This document shows, in pieces, positions 17,932 through 27,744 of a stretch of DNA of 64,000 nt. Source of the DNA: Aliiglaciecola lipolytica E3. Its GTDB lineage: Bacteria; Pseudomonadota; Gammaproteobacteria; Enterobacterales; Alteromonadaceae. The stretch is from NCBI RefSeq assembly GCF_000314975.1, contig NZ_BAEN01000059.1:62001-126000 (forward strand). Direction: 5' to 3'. The position numbers and the translations under genes are program-made. The notes under the pieces are model-generated. The model worked only from the letters and a program-made list of their open reading frames with translations, was not told the origin of the DNA and did not search any database. Numbering within the stretch: position 1 is the first letter of the stretch; every line of letters starts with the position of its first letter.

Positions 17932-18662
17932 AGAAGTTTGTATTAGTTTTAACTTTATTATTTTCGGGACTAGCTGGTGCTGCTGGTGGCGGAATTGAAA
18001 ACGATCACATTGATATTGATTTGAGCGATCAAGCCTCACTACAAAGCGGCGCCAAGTTGTTCAATAACTATTGTTTGGGCTGCCATAACATGCAGTACCA
18101 ACGTTATGAGCGCAGCTTTAAAGATTTAGGTATTCCAACCGAATTAGGTCAGGAGTATTTACAATTTACTGGTGAAAAAGTTTCAGATCATATTAAAAGC
18201 GCGATACCTGCTGAAAATGCGGCAAAGTGGTTTGGTGCTCCGCCGCCTGACCTAACTTTGGTTGCACGTGTTAGAGGTGCTGATTGGTTATACACTTATC
18301 TCCGTACCTTTTATGCTGATGACAGCAAAACATTTGGCGTGAATAACAAACGTTTCCCTGACGTGGGTATGCCGCATGTTTTGCAAGAATTGCAAGGTAC
18401 GCCTCGCGAAACTTATGAACAAAGAATGGTCGACGGTGAAATGAAAGAAGTTTACGTTGGCATTAAAACGGACGGCACAGGTGAGCTGAGTCCAGAAGAA
18501 TATGATGAAGCAATGTCAGACCTTGTACATTATTTAGTGTACGTAGGTGAGCCAGGCAGACTCAAGCTGGAGACAACCGGTAAATGGGTTTTGGCCTTTA
18601 TTGTGATATTGTTTATCTTTGTTTACTTGCTGAAGAAAGAATATTGGCGTGATGTTCACTAA
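17928..18662 (+). CDS. petC: Cytochrome c1 subunit of the bc1 complex
   Basis: Cytochrome c1 takes electrons from the Rieske protein and hands them to soluble or membrane cytochrome c. The 244-residue product has a cleavable signal peptide ending in LAGA, the heme c attachment site CLGCH near residue 49, an axial-ligand region around PDVGMPHVLQ, and a C-terminal transmembrane anchor (VLAFIVILFIFVYLL) followed by KKEYWRDVH. It overlaps petB by four bases and closes the operon; a strong intrinsic terminator follows. Confidence 0.97.
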   Translation: MKKFVLVLTLLFSGLAGAAGGGIENDHIDIDLSDQASLQSGAKLFNNYCLGCHNMQYQRYERSFKDLGIPTELGQEYLQFTGEKVSDHIKSAIPAENAAKWFGAPPPDLTLVARVRGADWLYTYLRTFYADDSKTFGVNNKRFPDVGMPHVLQELQGTPRETYEQRMVDGEMKEVYVGIKTDGTGELSPEEYDEAMSDLVHYLVYVGEPGRLKLETTGKWVLAFIVILFIFVYLLKKEYWRDVH

Positions 18663-18688
18663 TTCACCCAAATCTAAGGTATAATCCG

Positions 18689-18715
18689 AAAAGGGGCGGT
18701 TTTGCCCCTTTTTTT
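18689..18715 (+). terminator. Intrinsic terminator of petABC
   Basis: AAAAGGGGC (18689-18697) pairs with GCCCCTTTT (18704-18712) around a GGTTTT loop and runs into seven or more T. It starts 27 bases after the petC stop codon. Confidence 0.92.
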
Positions 18716-18814
18716 AATGAGCCTAACGCCAAATTGGTAGTAGGCAGACAATCAATTTTATGAAGTTAGATTTACGATTGATTGATGTGTTTTGTTGATT
18801 CTGGAGGATAGTTA

Positions 18815-19447
18815 ATGGCTGTAGCCGCGAATAAACGTTCAATCATGACGTTGTTCTCAGACACAAGTGATATTTACAGTCACCAAGTGCGCATAGTACT
18901 TGCGGAAAAAGGAGTGGGCGTTGAAATCAGCTATACTGATCCAACCAACCTTCCTGAAGATTTACTTGATTTAAATCCCTATGGCACAGTGCCTACACTG
19001 GTCGATAGAGAACTCGTTTTGTACAAGTCCCATATAATAATGGAATACTTGGATGAGCGATTCCCACATCCTCCCCTTATGCCTGTTTACCCAGTTTCTC
19101 GTGGTCAAAGCCGTTTGATGATGCACAGAATAGAGCAAGATTGGTACTCTGTTGCAGATAAAATTGTGGCCGGAAAAGGGGACTTAGAAGCTGCACGTAA
19201 TGAGTTACGCGAAGCACTATTAAGTCTTGCTCCACTATTTGCTGAAACTCCTTTTTTCATGAGTGAAGAATTTAGTTTAGTTGATTGTTATTTGGCGCCA
19301 CTATTATGGAGGCTGCCAGCACTTGGTATTGAACTTACCGGTGCAGGTAGCAAAGAAGTACTTGCCTATATGAATCGCATATTTGCTCGTAACTCCTTCA
19401 AAGCATCATTAACTGATCAAGAAAGAGAGATACACGATCCACTTTAA
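18815..19447 (+). CDS. sspA: Stringent starvation protein A
   Basis: SspA is a glutathione S-transferase-fold protein that binds RNA polymerase and controls acid and stationary-phase genes; it lacks transferase activity. The 210-residue product matches E. coli SspA closely, including MAVAANKRS, DIYSHQVRIVLAEKGV, IIMEYLDERFPHPPLMPVYPV and the EFSLVDCYLAPLLWRLP segment of the C-terminal domain. The start has GGAGGA at good spacing. sspB follows after 19 bases, the usual order. Confidence 0.97.
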   Translation: MAVAANKRSIMTLFSDTSDIYSHQVRIVLAEKGVGVEISYTDPTNLPEDLLDLNPYGTVPTLVDRELVLYKSHIIMEYLDERFPHPPLMPVYPVSRGQSRLMMHRIEQDWYSVADKIVAGKGDLEAARNELREALLSLAPLFAETPFFMSEEFSLVDCYLAPLLWRLPALGIELTGAGSKEVLAYMNRIFARNSFKASLTDQEREIHDPL

Positions 19448-19466
19448 GTGGACTAGGTAGCATATT

Positions 19467-19877
19467 ATGATGACGTCAAATCAGCCTTACTTACTTCGCG
19501 CATTCTACGAGTGGATCGTAGATAACGATTTAACACCTTATTTGGTAGTGGATGCGACCATGCCAGGCACTATTGTGCCACAGGAACATGTACGCGATGG
19601 ACAGATTGTCCTAAACGTATCTCCAAGTGCATGTGTTAAACTGAATCTAAGTAATGCTGATGTTAGCTTTGAAGCCCGTTTTGGCGGTGTTGCGAGACAG
19701 TTAGTGGTTCCCACTAATGCTGTTTTAGCTATTTATGCAAAAGAGAATGGCGCTGGTACCGTATTTACGCCGGAAGAAAGTATTCCTCAAGAGGAAAAAG
19801 GAGAGGGTGTTTCCAAAACATCATCTACACCTAAACCGGATAAAAAAGGACCTCCAAATTTAACGGTCGTTAAATAA
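19467..19877 (+). CDS. sspB: ClpXP protease specificity-enhancing factor SspB
   Basis: SspB tethers ssrA-tagged proteins to ClpXP. The 136-residue product has the compact substrate-binding domain (YLLRAFYEWIVDNDLTPYLVVDA, then FEARFGGVARQLVVP), a flexible linker rich in E, K, P and S, and the C-terminal ClpX-binding tail ending PNLTVVK. An intrinsic terminator follows after a few bases. Confidence 0.95.
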   Translation: MMTSNQPYLLRAFYEWIVDNDLTPYLVVDATMPGTIVPQEHVRDGQIVLNVSPSACVKLNLSNADVSFEARFGGVARQLVVPTNAVLAIYAKENGAGTVFTPEESIPQEEKGEGVSKTSSTPKPDKKGPPNLTVVK

Positions 19878-19885
19878 GTCAAATT

Positions 19886-19908
19886 AGGCGCTGCACAGCG
19901 CCTTTTTT
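19886..19908 (+). terminator. Intrinsic terminator of sspAB
   Basis: A perfect 8-bp stem, AGGCGCTG (19886-19893) with CAGCGCCT (19896-19903), has a two-base loop as drawn and ends in a T-run to 19908. Confidence 0.9.
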
Positions 19909-19959
19909 ATTGGTAAATTGACAAACAGTAAAATTAAACAAATTCTAGGAAAGATAAAC

Positions 19960-20781
19960 ATGCGATATTGGCTGATTGCACTTGGTATTCTTTTATCTGG
20001 TTGTGAAAATGATGGTGTAGCGGATGCTTCAATGTGGCAGATATGTGATACCTATCAGGATATTTGTGACAATACGCATTCAGGTGCACTATGTTCAATC
20101 CCAAGAAGTGAAGTTATACGAGATCTCGCACGCCAACGCGAGCAAATCAGCTCTATCAATACCTATATCGCGCTAAAAAGTTTAGACGCTTATAAAAGTT
20201 GTTTAGAAGATGCATTTGTATCAGAAGCGGTTAGGAACAAAAGTGATAAACAATCACAGATTACAACCATAAGAAAAATTCCCGAAATTCAAAAAGAACT
20301 CATCGCCAGTACACGATCTATGTCGCGCCCGGAAGTGAACTTGTGGCTTTGGACATATTCTCAAAACCAAGATAATTGGGAATCAATGGTCAATGGCTTT
20401 GAAACTGCGCAAGAGGTCCATGTAGACGTATATGTCGCGCTAATGACTAAATCAGCTAAAAGCAATATGTCTGAAGGGGTGAAGTACGCACGTATGGCGT
20501 TGGAAAAAGCAGACCTGATCAAAGACATTCAGCCGTCTGTTTATGAGTTCTATGTGGGATATTATTTAGATAAAAATGACCTTCAAAAAGCGGCTATATG
20601 GCAAGGACTTTACAGCGCATTAGATAAAAACAAAGCGGAAGTTAATGCGCAATACTTTAAGCTGTTTGAAAAAATGTCACCATCACAAATACATATTGCA
20701 CAAAAAAAGGTCGATGATTTACTGTTTGATGCTAAATGGTTAAACAAAGACATGAGTACATTTCCCGAAAACTTAAAATAA
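19960..20781 (+). CDS. Lipoprotein of unknown function
   Basis: From the ATG at 19960 (AGGAAAG 6-13 bases upstream) the product is 273 residues with a short lipoprotein signal (MRYWLIALGILLSGC, Cys15). An earlier TTG at 19918 would spoil the signal peptide and is rejected. The mature part has several cysteines near the start (ICDTYQDICDN, GALCS, KSCLEDA) and is then helical with TPR-like spacing (VHVDVYVALMTKSAKSNMSEGVKYARMALEKA). It resembles lipoproteins annotated as DUF2989 in related bacteria, but I am recalling this rather than testing it. The gene stands alone between the sspAB terminator and a convergent gene. Confidence 0.65.
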   Translation: MRYWLIALGILLSGCENDGVADASMWQICDTYQDICDNTHSGALCSIPRSEVIRDLARQREQISSINTYIALKSLDAYKSCLEDAFVSEAVRNKSDKQSQITTIRKIPEIQKELIASTRSMSRPEVNLWLWTYSQNQDNWESMVNGFETAQEVHVDVYVALMTKSAKSNMSEGVKYARMALEKADLIKDIQPSVYEFYVGYYLDKNDLQKAAIWQGLYSALDKNKAEVNAQYFKLFEKMSPSQIHIAQKKVDDLLFDAKWLNKDMSTFPENLK

Positions 20782-20886
20782 ATCAGTTAATACTGGGAAT
20801 TAGTATTTGCGGTAAGTTTGTAAATAGTCAGGCGATGCTGACGACTGTTTAAGCGGTTGTTATTTCAATCAGTCTAAAATACACGA

Positions 20887-21300
20887 CTAACTTTTAAATT
20901 TGATTTGAAAGTCTAAATTACTGGTTTCGAAGCCTTGTTTAGCAAGTATTTCGAAACCTTGTTCGGGCGTTTCCACAAAAATAAGTTTCACCGTTTGTGG
21001 AACAATAATTTTCATCATCCATTCTGAAATAGCTAAGCCATTTACGCAAACCACACAATGTGTCAATCCCATATCAACCAATTCATGTGCAGAGTTCGCG
21101 CAAAAACGGATTTGTTCGGGCCCTTTTACCGGACAATTACGAATGTCATCATAAAATGCCCAACCGGAAGTAGGCATATATTTCGCAATTTCAAATATTT
21201 TTTGGGTCAGTAATTTGGGTACAGCTTTTTGCAGCCAATATTTTCCATATTGAGCAGCAATAACATTGCTTGAGTATACAATTTCAAATTGGTCTGACAT
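20887..21300 (-). CDS. Small cytoplasmic protein of unknown function, STAS-like
   Basis: The 137-residue product starts at an ATG with AAGG 6 bases upstream. There is no signal peptide or membrane helix. The pattern of a conserved-looking segment PTSGWAFYDDIRNCPVKGPEQ followed by alternating strands and helices (CVVCVNGLAISEWMMK, KLIFVETPEQGFEILAKQGF) resembles SpoIIAA/STAS-like small proteins, but this is a fold impression only. It follows dolP by 106 bases on the same strand and could be transcribed with it or alone. Confidence 0.6.
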   Translation of the reverse strand: MSDQFEIVYSSNVIAAQYGKYWLQKAVPKLLTQKIFEIAKYMPTSGWAFYDDIRNCPVKGPEQIRFCANSAHELVDMGLTHCVVCVNGLAISEWMMKIIVPQTVKLIFVETPEQGFEILAKQGFETSNLDFQIKFKS

Positions 21301-21406
21301 TTTATGCCTTGTCTCGAGTTCTTATTAATTATAGACCACGATTAAAAAAGCTAGGGTGGATAATATAACCGCTTACTATAATAAAGACATCGAGATAAAA
21401 GCAGGC

Positions 21407-21982
21407 TTATTGATTTTCGAACGCCTTGATGACTCTAGTGACACCATTTACATTTCTAGCTATTTCAACCGCAATATCGGCTTCGCTAGGTTTGACCAAA
21501 CCCATTAAGAAAACTTCTGAATCTTCAATTTCAACAATAATATTCAATCCGTCCACGCGTTTATCGCCAATTAGTGCGGTTTTCACCTTGCTAGCAAGCC
21601 ATGTATCATTTGCTATAACAGTTGCAGGAATGGGTTCCCCTATGCGCATTTGATTATGGATCTTGCGCAAGTTTTTGACCCTTTGCGCTGTGGTTGATAC
21701 TTCTTGACGAATTGCTTCAGTCGGAGCTTGGCCAACCAATAATACGATACCATTGAAGACAGTTATATCGATTCTGGCACGATCTAGCTTTGCATTGTTT
21801 GCAAATTCAGATGCTAAACGAGCCGTTGCAGTTTTGTCGTCTATTTGCGTGCCTAATGTACGTCTGTCGTGGGCAGCAGACGCAGCTCCCACGCCAGCTC
21901 CAACTACGAGTGCTGCACAACCTTGTAAGCCTAATGTGGTTAAAATAACAAGCGCAATTAAACTATTGGTTTTTGAGAACAT
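21407..21982 (-). CDS. dolP: Outer-membrane BON-domain lipoprotein DolP
   Basis: DolP (YraP) is an outer-membrane lipoprotein with two BON domains that binds anionic phospholipids, concentrates at the division site and supports outer-membrane integrity. The 191-residue product has a lipobox LQGC (Cys22), a Gly/Ala-rich linker, and two BON domains at about residues 48-115 (ITVFNGIVLLVGQAPTEAIRQEV) and 125-191 (VEIEDSEVFLMGLVKPSEADIAVEIARNVNGVTRV). A GGAG site precedes the ATG. It lies 5 bases after diaA, matching the E. coli lpoA-yraN-diaA-dolP cluster. Confidence 0.93.
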   Translation of the reverse strand: MFSKTNSLIALVILTTLGLQGCAALVVGAGVGAASAAHDRRTLGTQIDDKTATARLASEFANNAKLDRARIDITVFNGIVLLVGQAPTEAIRQEVSTTAQRVKNLRKIHNQMRIGEPIPATVIANDTWLASKVKTALIGDKRVDGLNIIVEIEDSEVFLMGLVKPSEADIAVEIARNVNGVTRVIKAFENQ

Positions 21983-21987
21983 ACTGA

Positions 21988-22611
<624 letters not shown>

Positions 22612-22626
22612 TCAATGGCATGTAGT

Positions 22627-22986
22627 TTAGATAGATTTAAACCATTGAATTTGATCTCCGTCTATTGCAACCAAATCGATACGGTGTGCCACCATAGCGG
22701 GGTTTAGACGATGAAAATGCATAAAATGTTTCACTGCGTGTGTAAATTTTTTTCGTTTTGAAGCATGGAAGAAGTCAGCAGCTGTACCATAATCAGAACG
22801 GCTTCGAAATTTCACTTCAACAAACACCCATTCCTGTTCATCTTGCATGACTAAGTCAATTTCACCCGTACGGCAGTGATAATTACTTTGAATAAAACGT
22901 AAACCATTATTCTCAAGGAATTCTCGGGCCTTATTTTCCGAGATTTGTCCTGTAAGTCTTGAGAAACGTTGCTTAATCCAATGCAA
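22627..22986 (-). CDS. yraN: UPF0102 nuclease-like protein YraN
   Basis: YraN is a small protein with a restriction-endonuclease-like fold whose job is still unclear. The 119-residue product has the family's catalytic-looking pattern: GEIDLVMQDEQEWVFVEVKFRS, with the Asp and the Glu-x-Lys of a PD-(D/E)xK core, and IDLVAID near the end. The ATG lies inside the 3' end of lpoA (14-base overlap), so the two are likely coupled. Confidence 0.92.
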   Translation of the reverse strand: MHWIKQRFSRLTGQISENKAREFLENNGLRFIQSNYHCRTGEIDLVMQDEQEWVFVEVKFRSRSDYGTAADFFHASKRKKFTHAVKHFMHFHRLNPAMVAHRIDLVAIDGDQIQWFKSI

Positions 22987-24904
22987 GCAATATAACCTCG
23001 CTTTCGGTTATTTTGCCAAAAGGTAATACACGGATAATATTGCCATCCTGATCTATGGAAAGAGTGCCAGTCAGTCCTTTTACACTAACTTGAGGTAATG
23101 CTGATAAGCCCGGTAAATCAGGCACTAAGGAATAAGCATCGAAGCCCAATGCAAATAAACGCTTTAAAGTATCATCTTGTTTTGGCCAGATCTTGGCGAC
23201 TTCATTCTTAAGGGCCTTATGATCTTCATCCGGTAACATCCAAGGCATATCGGTGAATGTGATATTGCGCAGATCTCGTAAGCTATTATTACTAAAGTTT
23301 TGACTATAACTTCTAGATGACGCAAATACCGGAACCGCCTTGTCATTAAATGGGCTCAAACTGGTTTCTACGATAGGGTTAAGTAATTCTGTTTGTTCAG
23401 GTGAGGCAAATAGTACTATAGCATCTATATCACGACGGTTTCTTGGTACAGAGTGAATTTGCTCACTAGTCAGGTTTTCCAGTTGATCTATACGTGTTTT
23501 GCTTTGCGCTACGTCTAATAATGAAGTTAGGCTGGTTCGCATACTTTTATTGTCTGTGAAAGTCGCTAAACCTGGCGCTGGGGCATCTTCACCAACTAAC
23601 ATTTGCCATGTTTGTAGAAACGTATTTGCCATGCGCATAGGTGCGCCGCTTTGTTGAGTCACAACGATTGGGCTGACAACGCCGGTGTTAAATACTTTAT
23701 TTGCTAATTGCACAGCTTCATCTTCTGGCGATAACGCGAAGTAAACTCGAATACCAGGTACAGTGGTAGTTTCTGGTGTCGATGTTTCAGGTACTTCGTT
23801 GCTATCTAGTGATGTCAGTTCTTCAGGTTCTGCTGAAATATCCAGTCTATTTAGTCCGATAATATTGAGATGTGCTGGGGCAAGCGCACTAAATTCAGCT
23901 AGTTTTTCTTTTATCAATGGCCCAATGACGACATCGTATTCTGATACATCTTCTACCAATTTGGGTACATTGTTGATTTCTGTATCGAAAAAATGCAGCA
24001 CTGTGGAATTCTCAACGACGTCAGTAGACATCGCCTGCTGTTGCGCGTAATAGGCTGATAGCAGGCCTTCTTTAATGGCTAAACCTTGTTGTGCTAACCT
24101 TCCCGATAAAGGCAATAGGACAGCTACTTTTTGCATTTCGATTGGTTTAACCGACAATGCTAGTTGAACTTCTTGCGGTAAATTTTCACTCAACAAATGG
24201 TCTTGATAACGTGTTTGCCATTCATTAACGGCCGTCTGCAATTTGGTTTGTTGTAAGCCGAATCGTTTGACAATTAAACTTAACTGCAACCATGGCGCTA
24301 ATTGTGAGTGAGAACGCAATGCATTCCCTAAGTCTTGCTCATTTAACCTTTGTAACAAATACCAAATCTCAGTCGTTTGTAGATTGTCAGTTGGCTCTAT
24401 GGCAAGTAAAGTCGATGCGGCATTCAGCCATTGGTTATGATGAAGTTGCTGAGAATAGCTAATTTTCAAAGCACGGTTTTTATGGCTTACGGCAGGATCA
24501 ATATATTGTTGATATTCTGATACTTTCAACCAATCTATAGCGCGCTTTGTTAGCTCACATTCAGCTAATAATATGTAGCTTTGATTGCGCAAGATGGGAT
24601 CTTTTATTTCGGACAAAGAAATGTGCAATACTTTTTCGCTTTGTGCACAAGCATTTTGTTGCTTATATGATTCAGCTGCCTGCACTATCCAATAATTTCT
24701 TTGATTGATGTCTGCAGTTTCCGCAAAAATTCGTTGCGCTTCATTGAGATAATACATGGGATTTTGAGGTAGGTCGGGTTCTTCTTGTATTGTTTGCTTG
24801 TTCGAAACATTGTTTTCTGCACGCTCGCTTTTATCCGGAGTAGATCCACAACCGTATAAAAGTGCGCTTGCACACAAAACTAACAACCATTTCAACTGAT
24901 CCAT
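22973..24904 (-). CDS. lpoA: Penicillin-binding protein activator LpoA
   Basis: LpoA is an outer-membrane lipoprotein that reaches through the periplasm to stimulate PBP1a. From the ATG at 24904 (GAGAG upstream) the product is 643 residues with lipobox LLYGC (Cys19). An ATG at 24931 would add nine residues (MGWKILRVS) and cannot be excluded. The N-terminal half (to about residue 250) is a TPR-like helical domain; the C-terminal half is a periplasmic-binding-protein fold starting KVAVLLPLSGRLAQQGLAIKEG, with GFDAYSLVPDL near the end. A low-complexity stretch rich in S, T, P and E (about residues 365-385) interrupts it. It is divergent from rsmI, as in E. coli. Confidence 0.93.
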   Translation of the reverse strand: MDQLKWLLVLCASALLYGCGSTPDKSERAENNVSNKQTIQEEPDLPQNPMYYLNEAQRIFAETADINQRNYWIVQAAESYKQQNACAQSEKVLHISLSEIKDPILRNQSYILLAECELTKRAIDWLKVSEYQQYIDPAVSHKNRALKISYSQQLHHNQWLNAASTLLAIEPTDNLQTTEIWYLLQRLNEQDLGNALRSHSQLAPWLQLSLIVKRFGLQQTKLQTAVNEWQTRYQDHLLSENLPQEVQLALSVKPIEMQKVAVLLPLSGRLAQQGLAIKEGLLSAYYAQQQAMSTDVVENSTVLHFFDTEINNVPKLVEDVSEYDVVIGPLIKEKLAEFSALAPAHLNIIGLNRLDISAEPEELTSLDSNEVPETSTPETTTVPGIRVYFALSPEDEAVQLANKVFNTGVVSPIVVTQQSGAPMRMANTFLQTWQMLVGEDAPAPGLATFTDNKSMRTSLTSLLDVAQSKTRIDQLENLTSEQIHSVPRNRRDIDAIVLFASPEQTELLNPIVETSLSPFNDKAVPVFASSRSYSQNFSNNSLRDLRNITFTDMPWMLPDEDHKALKNEVAKIWPKQDDTLKRLFALGFDAYSLVPDLPGLSALPQVSVKGLTGTLSIDQDGNIIRVLPFGKITESEVILLALD

Positions 24905-24989
24905 CGATACTCTCAAAATTTTCCAACCCATTTATCTTCAGGTAGTTTAAAATGCCTAATGACGTAAAACAATCAAAGGCTGATCATAA

Positions 24990-25829
24990 GTGGTAAAAAC
25001 TGGCACATTATTCATTGTTTCTACACCAATTGGAAATTTGGATGATATTACTCATCGAGCAATAAAGGTGCTTAATGAGGTGGATTTAATAGCCGCTGAA
25101 GATACGCGTCACAGCCAAAAGCTATTGCAGCATTGGGGGGTGAGTACCCGCATGACCGCAGTGCACGATCATAACGAGAAACAAATAGCTGATCGTTTGA
25201 TTGAACAATTAAAGAATGGATTAAACGTAGCCCTGATTTCAGACGCAGGTACGCCGCTAATCAGCGATCCAGGATATAATCTGGTAAACCGGTGTCGTGA
25301 ACATCAAGTACCTGTAGTACCAATTCCTGGGGTTTGTGCAGCAATAGCAGCATTAAGTGCATCAGGCTTGCCGACCGACCAATTTTTATTTATCGGCTTT
25401 TTGCCGGTTAAACAAGTCGCTAAACATACCCTATTGGAGCGCTTGAACGCTGAAACTGCTACCACTGTGTTCTATGAATCACCACGGCGTATTGCAGATA
25501 CGGTAAAAGCGATTGTTGAGGTGTTAGGTGAGCAACGTAGAATTTCAATTGGTAAAGAAATTACTAAAACCTTTGAAACGTTTTACGCTGGGACGGCTGC
25601 TGAAGTCTTGGCTTGGTTGCTAGAAGATGCAAATCACCAACGCGGCGAATTTGTGTTGATGGTCGCAGGTGCGCCTGAAAACGATTCCGAGCTGCCACCA
25701 GAGAGTTTGATATTACTCAAAACCCTGATGCAGGAGTTACCATTAAAAAAAGCCGCAGCGATCACTGCACAGCATTACGGATTAAAGAAAAACGCTTTGT
25801 ATCAATTAGGGTTGACGTTAAATGACTAA
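24990..25829 (+). CDS. rsmI: 16S rRNA (cytidine-1402-2'-O)-methyltransferase RsmI
   Basis: RsmI adds the 2'-O-methyl group of m4Cm1402 in the ribosomal P site. The 279-residue product shows the tetrapyrrole-methylase fold signatures STPIGNLDDITHRA, DLIAAEDTRHSQKLL, LISDAGTPLISDPGY and the PGVCAAIAALSASGLPTDQF segment, and a C-terminal helical part with LPLKKAAAI. The GTG at 24990 is the only start consistent with the N-terminus: an in-frame TAA lies immediately before it. No strong ribosome binding site is visible. It is divergent from lpoA. Confidence 0.95.
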   Translation: MVKTGTLFIVSTPIGNLDDITHRAIKVLNEVDLIAAEDTRHSQKLLQHWGVSTRMTAVHDHNEKQIADRLIEQLKNGLNVALISDAGTPLISDPGYNLVNRCREHQVPVVPIPGVCAAIAALSASGLPTDQFLFIGFLPVKQVAKHTLLERLNAETATTVFYESPRRIADTVKAIVEVLGEQRRISIGKEITKTFETFYAGTAAEVLAWLLEDANHQRGEFVLMVAGAPENDSELPPESLILLKTLMQELPLKKAAAITAQHYGLKKNALYQLGLTLND

Positions 25830-26841
25830 AACGAGCTTAGTCAGGACAGTTGTTGTTTGCTTACTCTACTGGTGCGTTTTCCAAATCCCACAGGTGGCTG
25901 CCCAGACTGACGGCTCAGGCGCTTGGTATTCAGATAGTCGTCCCATTATGGGAACCAATATTCGTACCGAAATATGGGCTGAATCGCCTACATTAGGTCT
26001 GGCCGCGGTTGAAGCTGTGATGACGGAAATGGAGCGTATAAATCAGCTAATGAGTCCTTATATACAAAGCAGTGAGTTATCGAAAATTAACCGATTAGCC
26101 GCTCACTCAAACGTGGAGATTTCCCCAGAACTATTTGACCTTTTACAGTTATCGATAGGTTTATCATCAGAAACTCAAGGAGCTTTTGATATCACCTATG
26201 CCAGTGTAGGGTATCTATATAATTATCGCGAAAAACAACGTCCCGATGAGCAAACCATTCATCAATTGTTGGAGGCGATTAATTATCGACATGTTGTACT
26301 TAATGAAGAAGACAAAACAATTAAATTTAAACATCCTAAGGTGAAAATTGACTTAGGCGGGATTGCTAAAGGTCATGCGGTCGATAATGCATTAGCGATT
26401 TTAACAGACATGGGAATTGAACATGCGTTAGTTACCGCCGGTGGAGATACGGGTTTACTAGGTGACAGACGTGGGCGGCCATGGAAAGTCGGGATACGTG
26501 ATCCGCGCCATCGCGATAAACAAGCAGTGGTGATACCGTTAGAAAATATTGCGATGTCAACGTCCGGCGATTATGAACGTTATTTTGAAGAAGATGGAAA
26601 ACGCTTCCATCACATTATTTCACCTCAAAGCGGTGAATCAAGCTACGAAGTTCAAAGTGTGACAATCATTGGCCCGAAAAGCACGCTCAATGATGGACTT
26701 TCAACTGCAGTATTTGTCTTGGGCGTTCAAAAAGGCATAGATCTGATTAATCAAACTCGAGGCTATGAAGCGATTATCTTAGATAATCAAAGACGACTTC
26801 ACTACTCAAAATCATTTGAAGCCGTCAATGCCGAAAATTGA
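25822..26841 (+). CDS. apbE: FAD:protein FMN transferase (ApbE family)
   Basis: ApbE-type enzymes split FAD and attach FMN covalently to threonines of exported respiratory subunits such as RnfG/D and NqrB/C. The 339-residue product has a hydrophobic N-terminal segment (residues 8-27) ending in QVAAQ, consistent with periplasmic export. Family marks are RPIMGTNIRTEI, the FDITYASVGYLYN segment, the conserved KIDLGGIAKGHAVDNA, TAGGDTGLLG and STSGDYERYF. It overlaps rsmI by 8 bases and the next gene by 14. No flavinylated target lies in this window. Confidence 0.92.
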   Translation: MTKTSLVRTVVVCLLYWCVFQIPQVAAQTDGSGAWYSDSRPIMGTNIRTEIWAESPTLGLAAVEAVMTEMERINQLMSPYIQSSELSKINRLAAHSNVEISPELFDLLQLSIGLSSETQGAFDITYASVGYLYNYREKQRPDEQTIHQLLEAINYRHVVLNEEDKTIKFKHPKVKIDLGGIAKGHAVDNALAILTDMGIEHALVTAGGDTGLLGDRRGRPWKVGIRDPRHRDKQAVVIPLENIAMSTSGDYERYFEEDGKRFHHIISPQSGESSYEVQSVTIIGPKSTLNDGLSTAVFVLGVQKGIDLINQTRGYEAIILDNQRRLHYSKSFEAVNAEN

Positions 26842-27706
26842 TTCAGGAATTATACTCGTCGTTTTAGGCACGATATTGTTTTCTAGTAAAGCCATCATGA
26901 TCAAATATCTGTATCAATTAGGTATTGGCTCACTAGAATTGCAAACACTTCGTATGTTGTTTGTATTACCTTTTTATATAGTGATTTTGATTTGGTCTTT
27001 ACAGAAAACAGGGTGGGGAACGTTAAGTCTAAAAGAGTTGCTGGGTTGCTGCGCGGCAGGTATTGCCTGTTATCACTTTGCTAGCTATTTTGATTTGCTC
27101 GGCTTGCAGTTTATCACTGCGGGTTTAGAAAGAATTATCTTATTTTGTTATCCAGCAGTGGCTATATTATTTGGTTGGTGGTTTCTAAACGAAAAGCCAG
27201 TAACTAAGATTTGGCTAGCGTTAATCTTGTCTTATGCAGGTATCATCGTTTTCTTTTATGCAGATTTATCATTTGGCGGTGACAACCTCTATTGGGGCAG
27301 TTTTTTAGTGTTTATTGCCAGTATTTTCACTGCTTGGTATTTAGTGGCTACCCAACGTTTTTCTCGGCAGATTGGCAGTCAACGATTCGTTTGTTTGGCT
27401 ATGATTTCTGCTTGTATAACATTGTTGCTGCATTCTTACTTTGCAGATGTGGAGGATTTGACCCAATATTCAGCAAATCATTATTGGGGAATATTGATTG
27501 TCGCGATTTTTATGACTTTGATACCTTCATTTATGATCAGTGCAGGGGTGAAACGAATTGGCGCAAGTAAAGCTTCAGTGGTAGGAGCCGTAGGGCCTTT
27601 GTTTACGATTATTCTGTCTAATCAGCTTCTAGGTGAGCCAGTAACTTGGTTACATTTATTGGGGTTATTAGTAGTTATATTTGGCATGCGACAACTAAAA
27701 AACTAG
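26828..27706 (+). CDS. EamA/DMT-family transporter
   Basis: The 292-residue product from the ATG at 26828 is almost entirely hydrophobic, with about ten transmembrane helices in two EamA repeats (first about residues 6-140, second about 150-290). The N-terminus has GTILFSSKAIMIKYLYQLG, typical of drug/metabolite transporters, and the second repeat ends with GEPVTWLHLLGLLVVIFG. A TTG at 26816 is possible but less likely. It starts inside the apbE 3' end, so it is probably co-translated with it. The substrate cannot be predicted. Confidence 0.88.
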   Translation: MPKIDSGIILVVLGTILFSSKAIMIKYLYQLGIGSLELQTLRMLFVLPFYIVILIWSLQKTGWGTLSLKELLGCCAAGIACYHFASYFDLLGLQFITAGLERIILFCYPAVAILFGWWFLNEKPVTKIWLALILSYAGIIVFFYADLSFGGDNLYWGSFLVFIASIFTAWYLVATQRFSRQIGSQRFVCLAMISACITLLLHSYFADVEDLTQYSANHYWGILIVAIFMTLIPSFMISAGVKRIGASKASVVGAVGPLFTIILSNQLLGEPVTWLHLLGLLVVIFGMRQLKN

Positions 27707-27744
27707 CCGTCGCATTGCCTAAATTGATGTTCGATTAGAGTAAA

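Noticed and set aside
20827-20842. GTCAG/CTGAC hairpin in the gap between the lipoprotein gene and the STAS-like gene as a terminator
   Set aside because: Five-base stem and no T-run on either strand.
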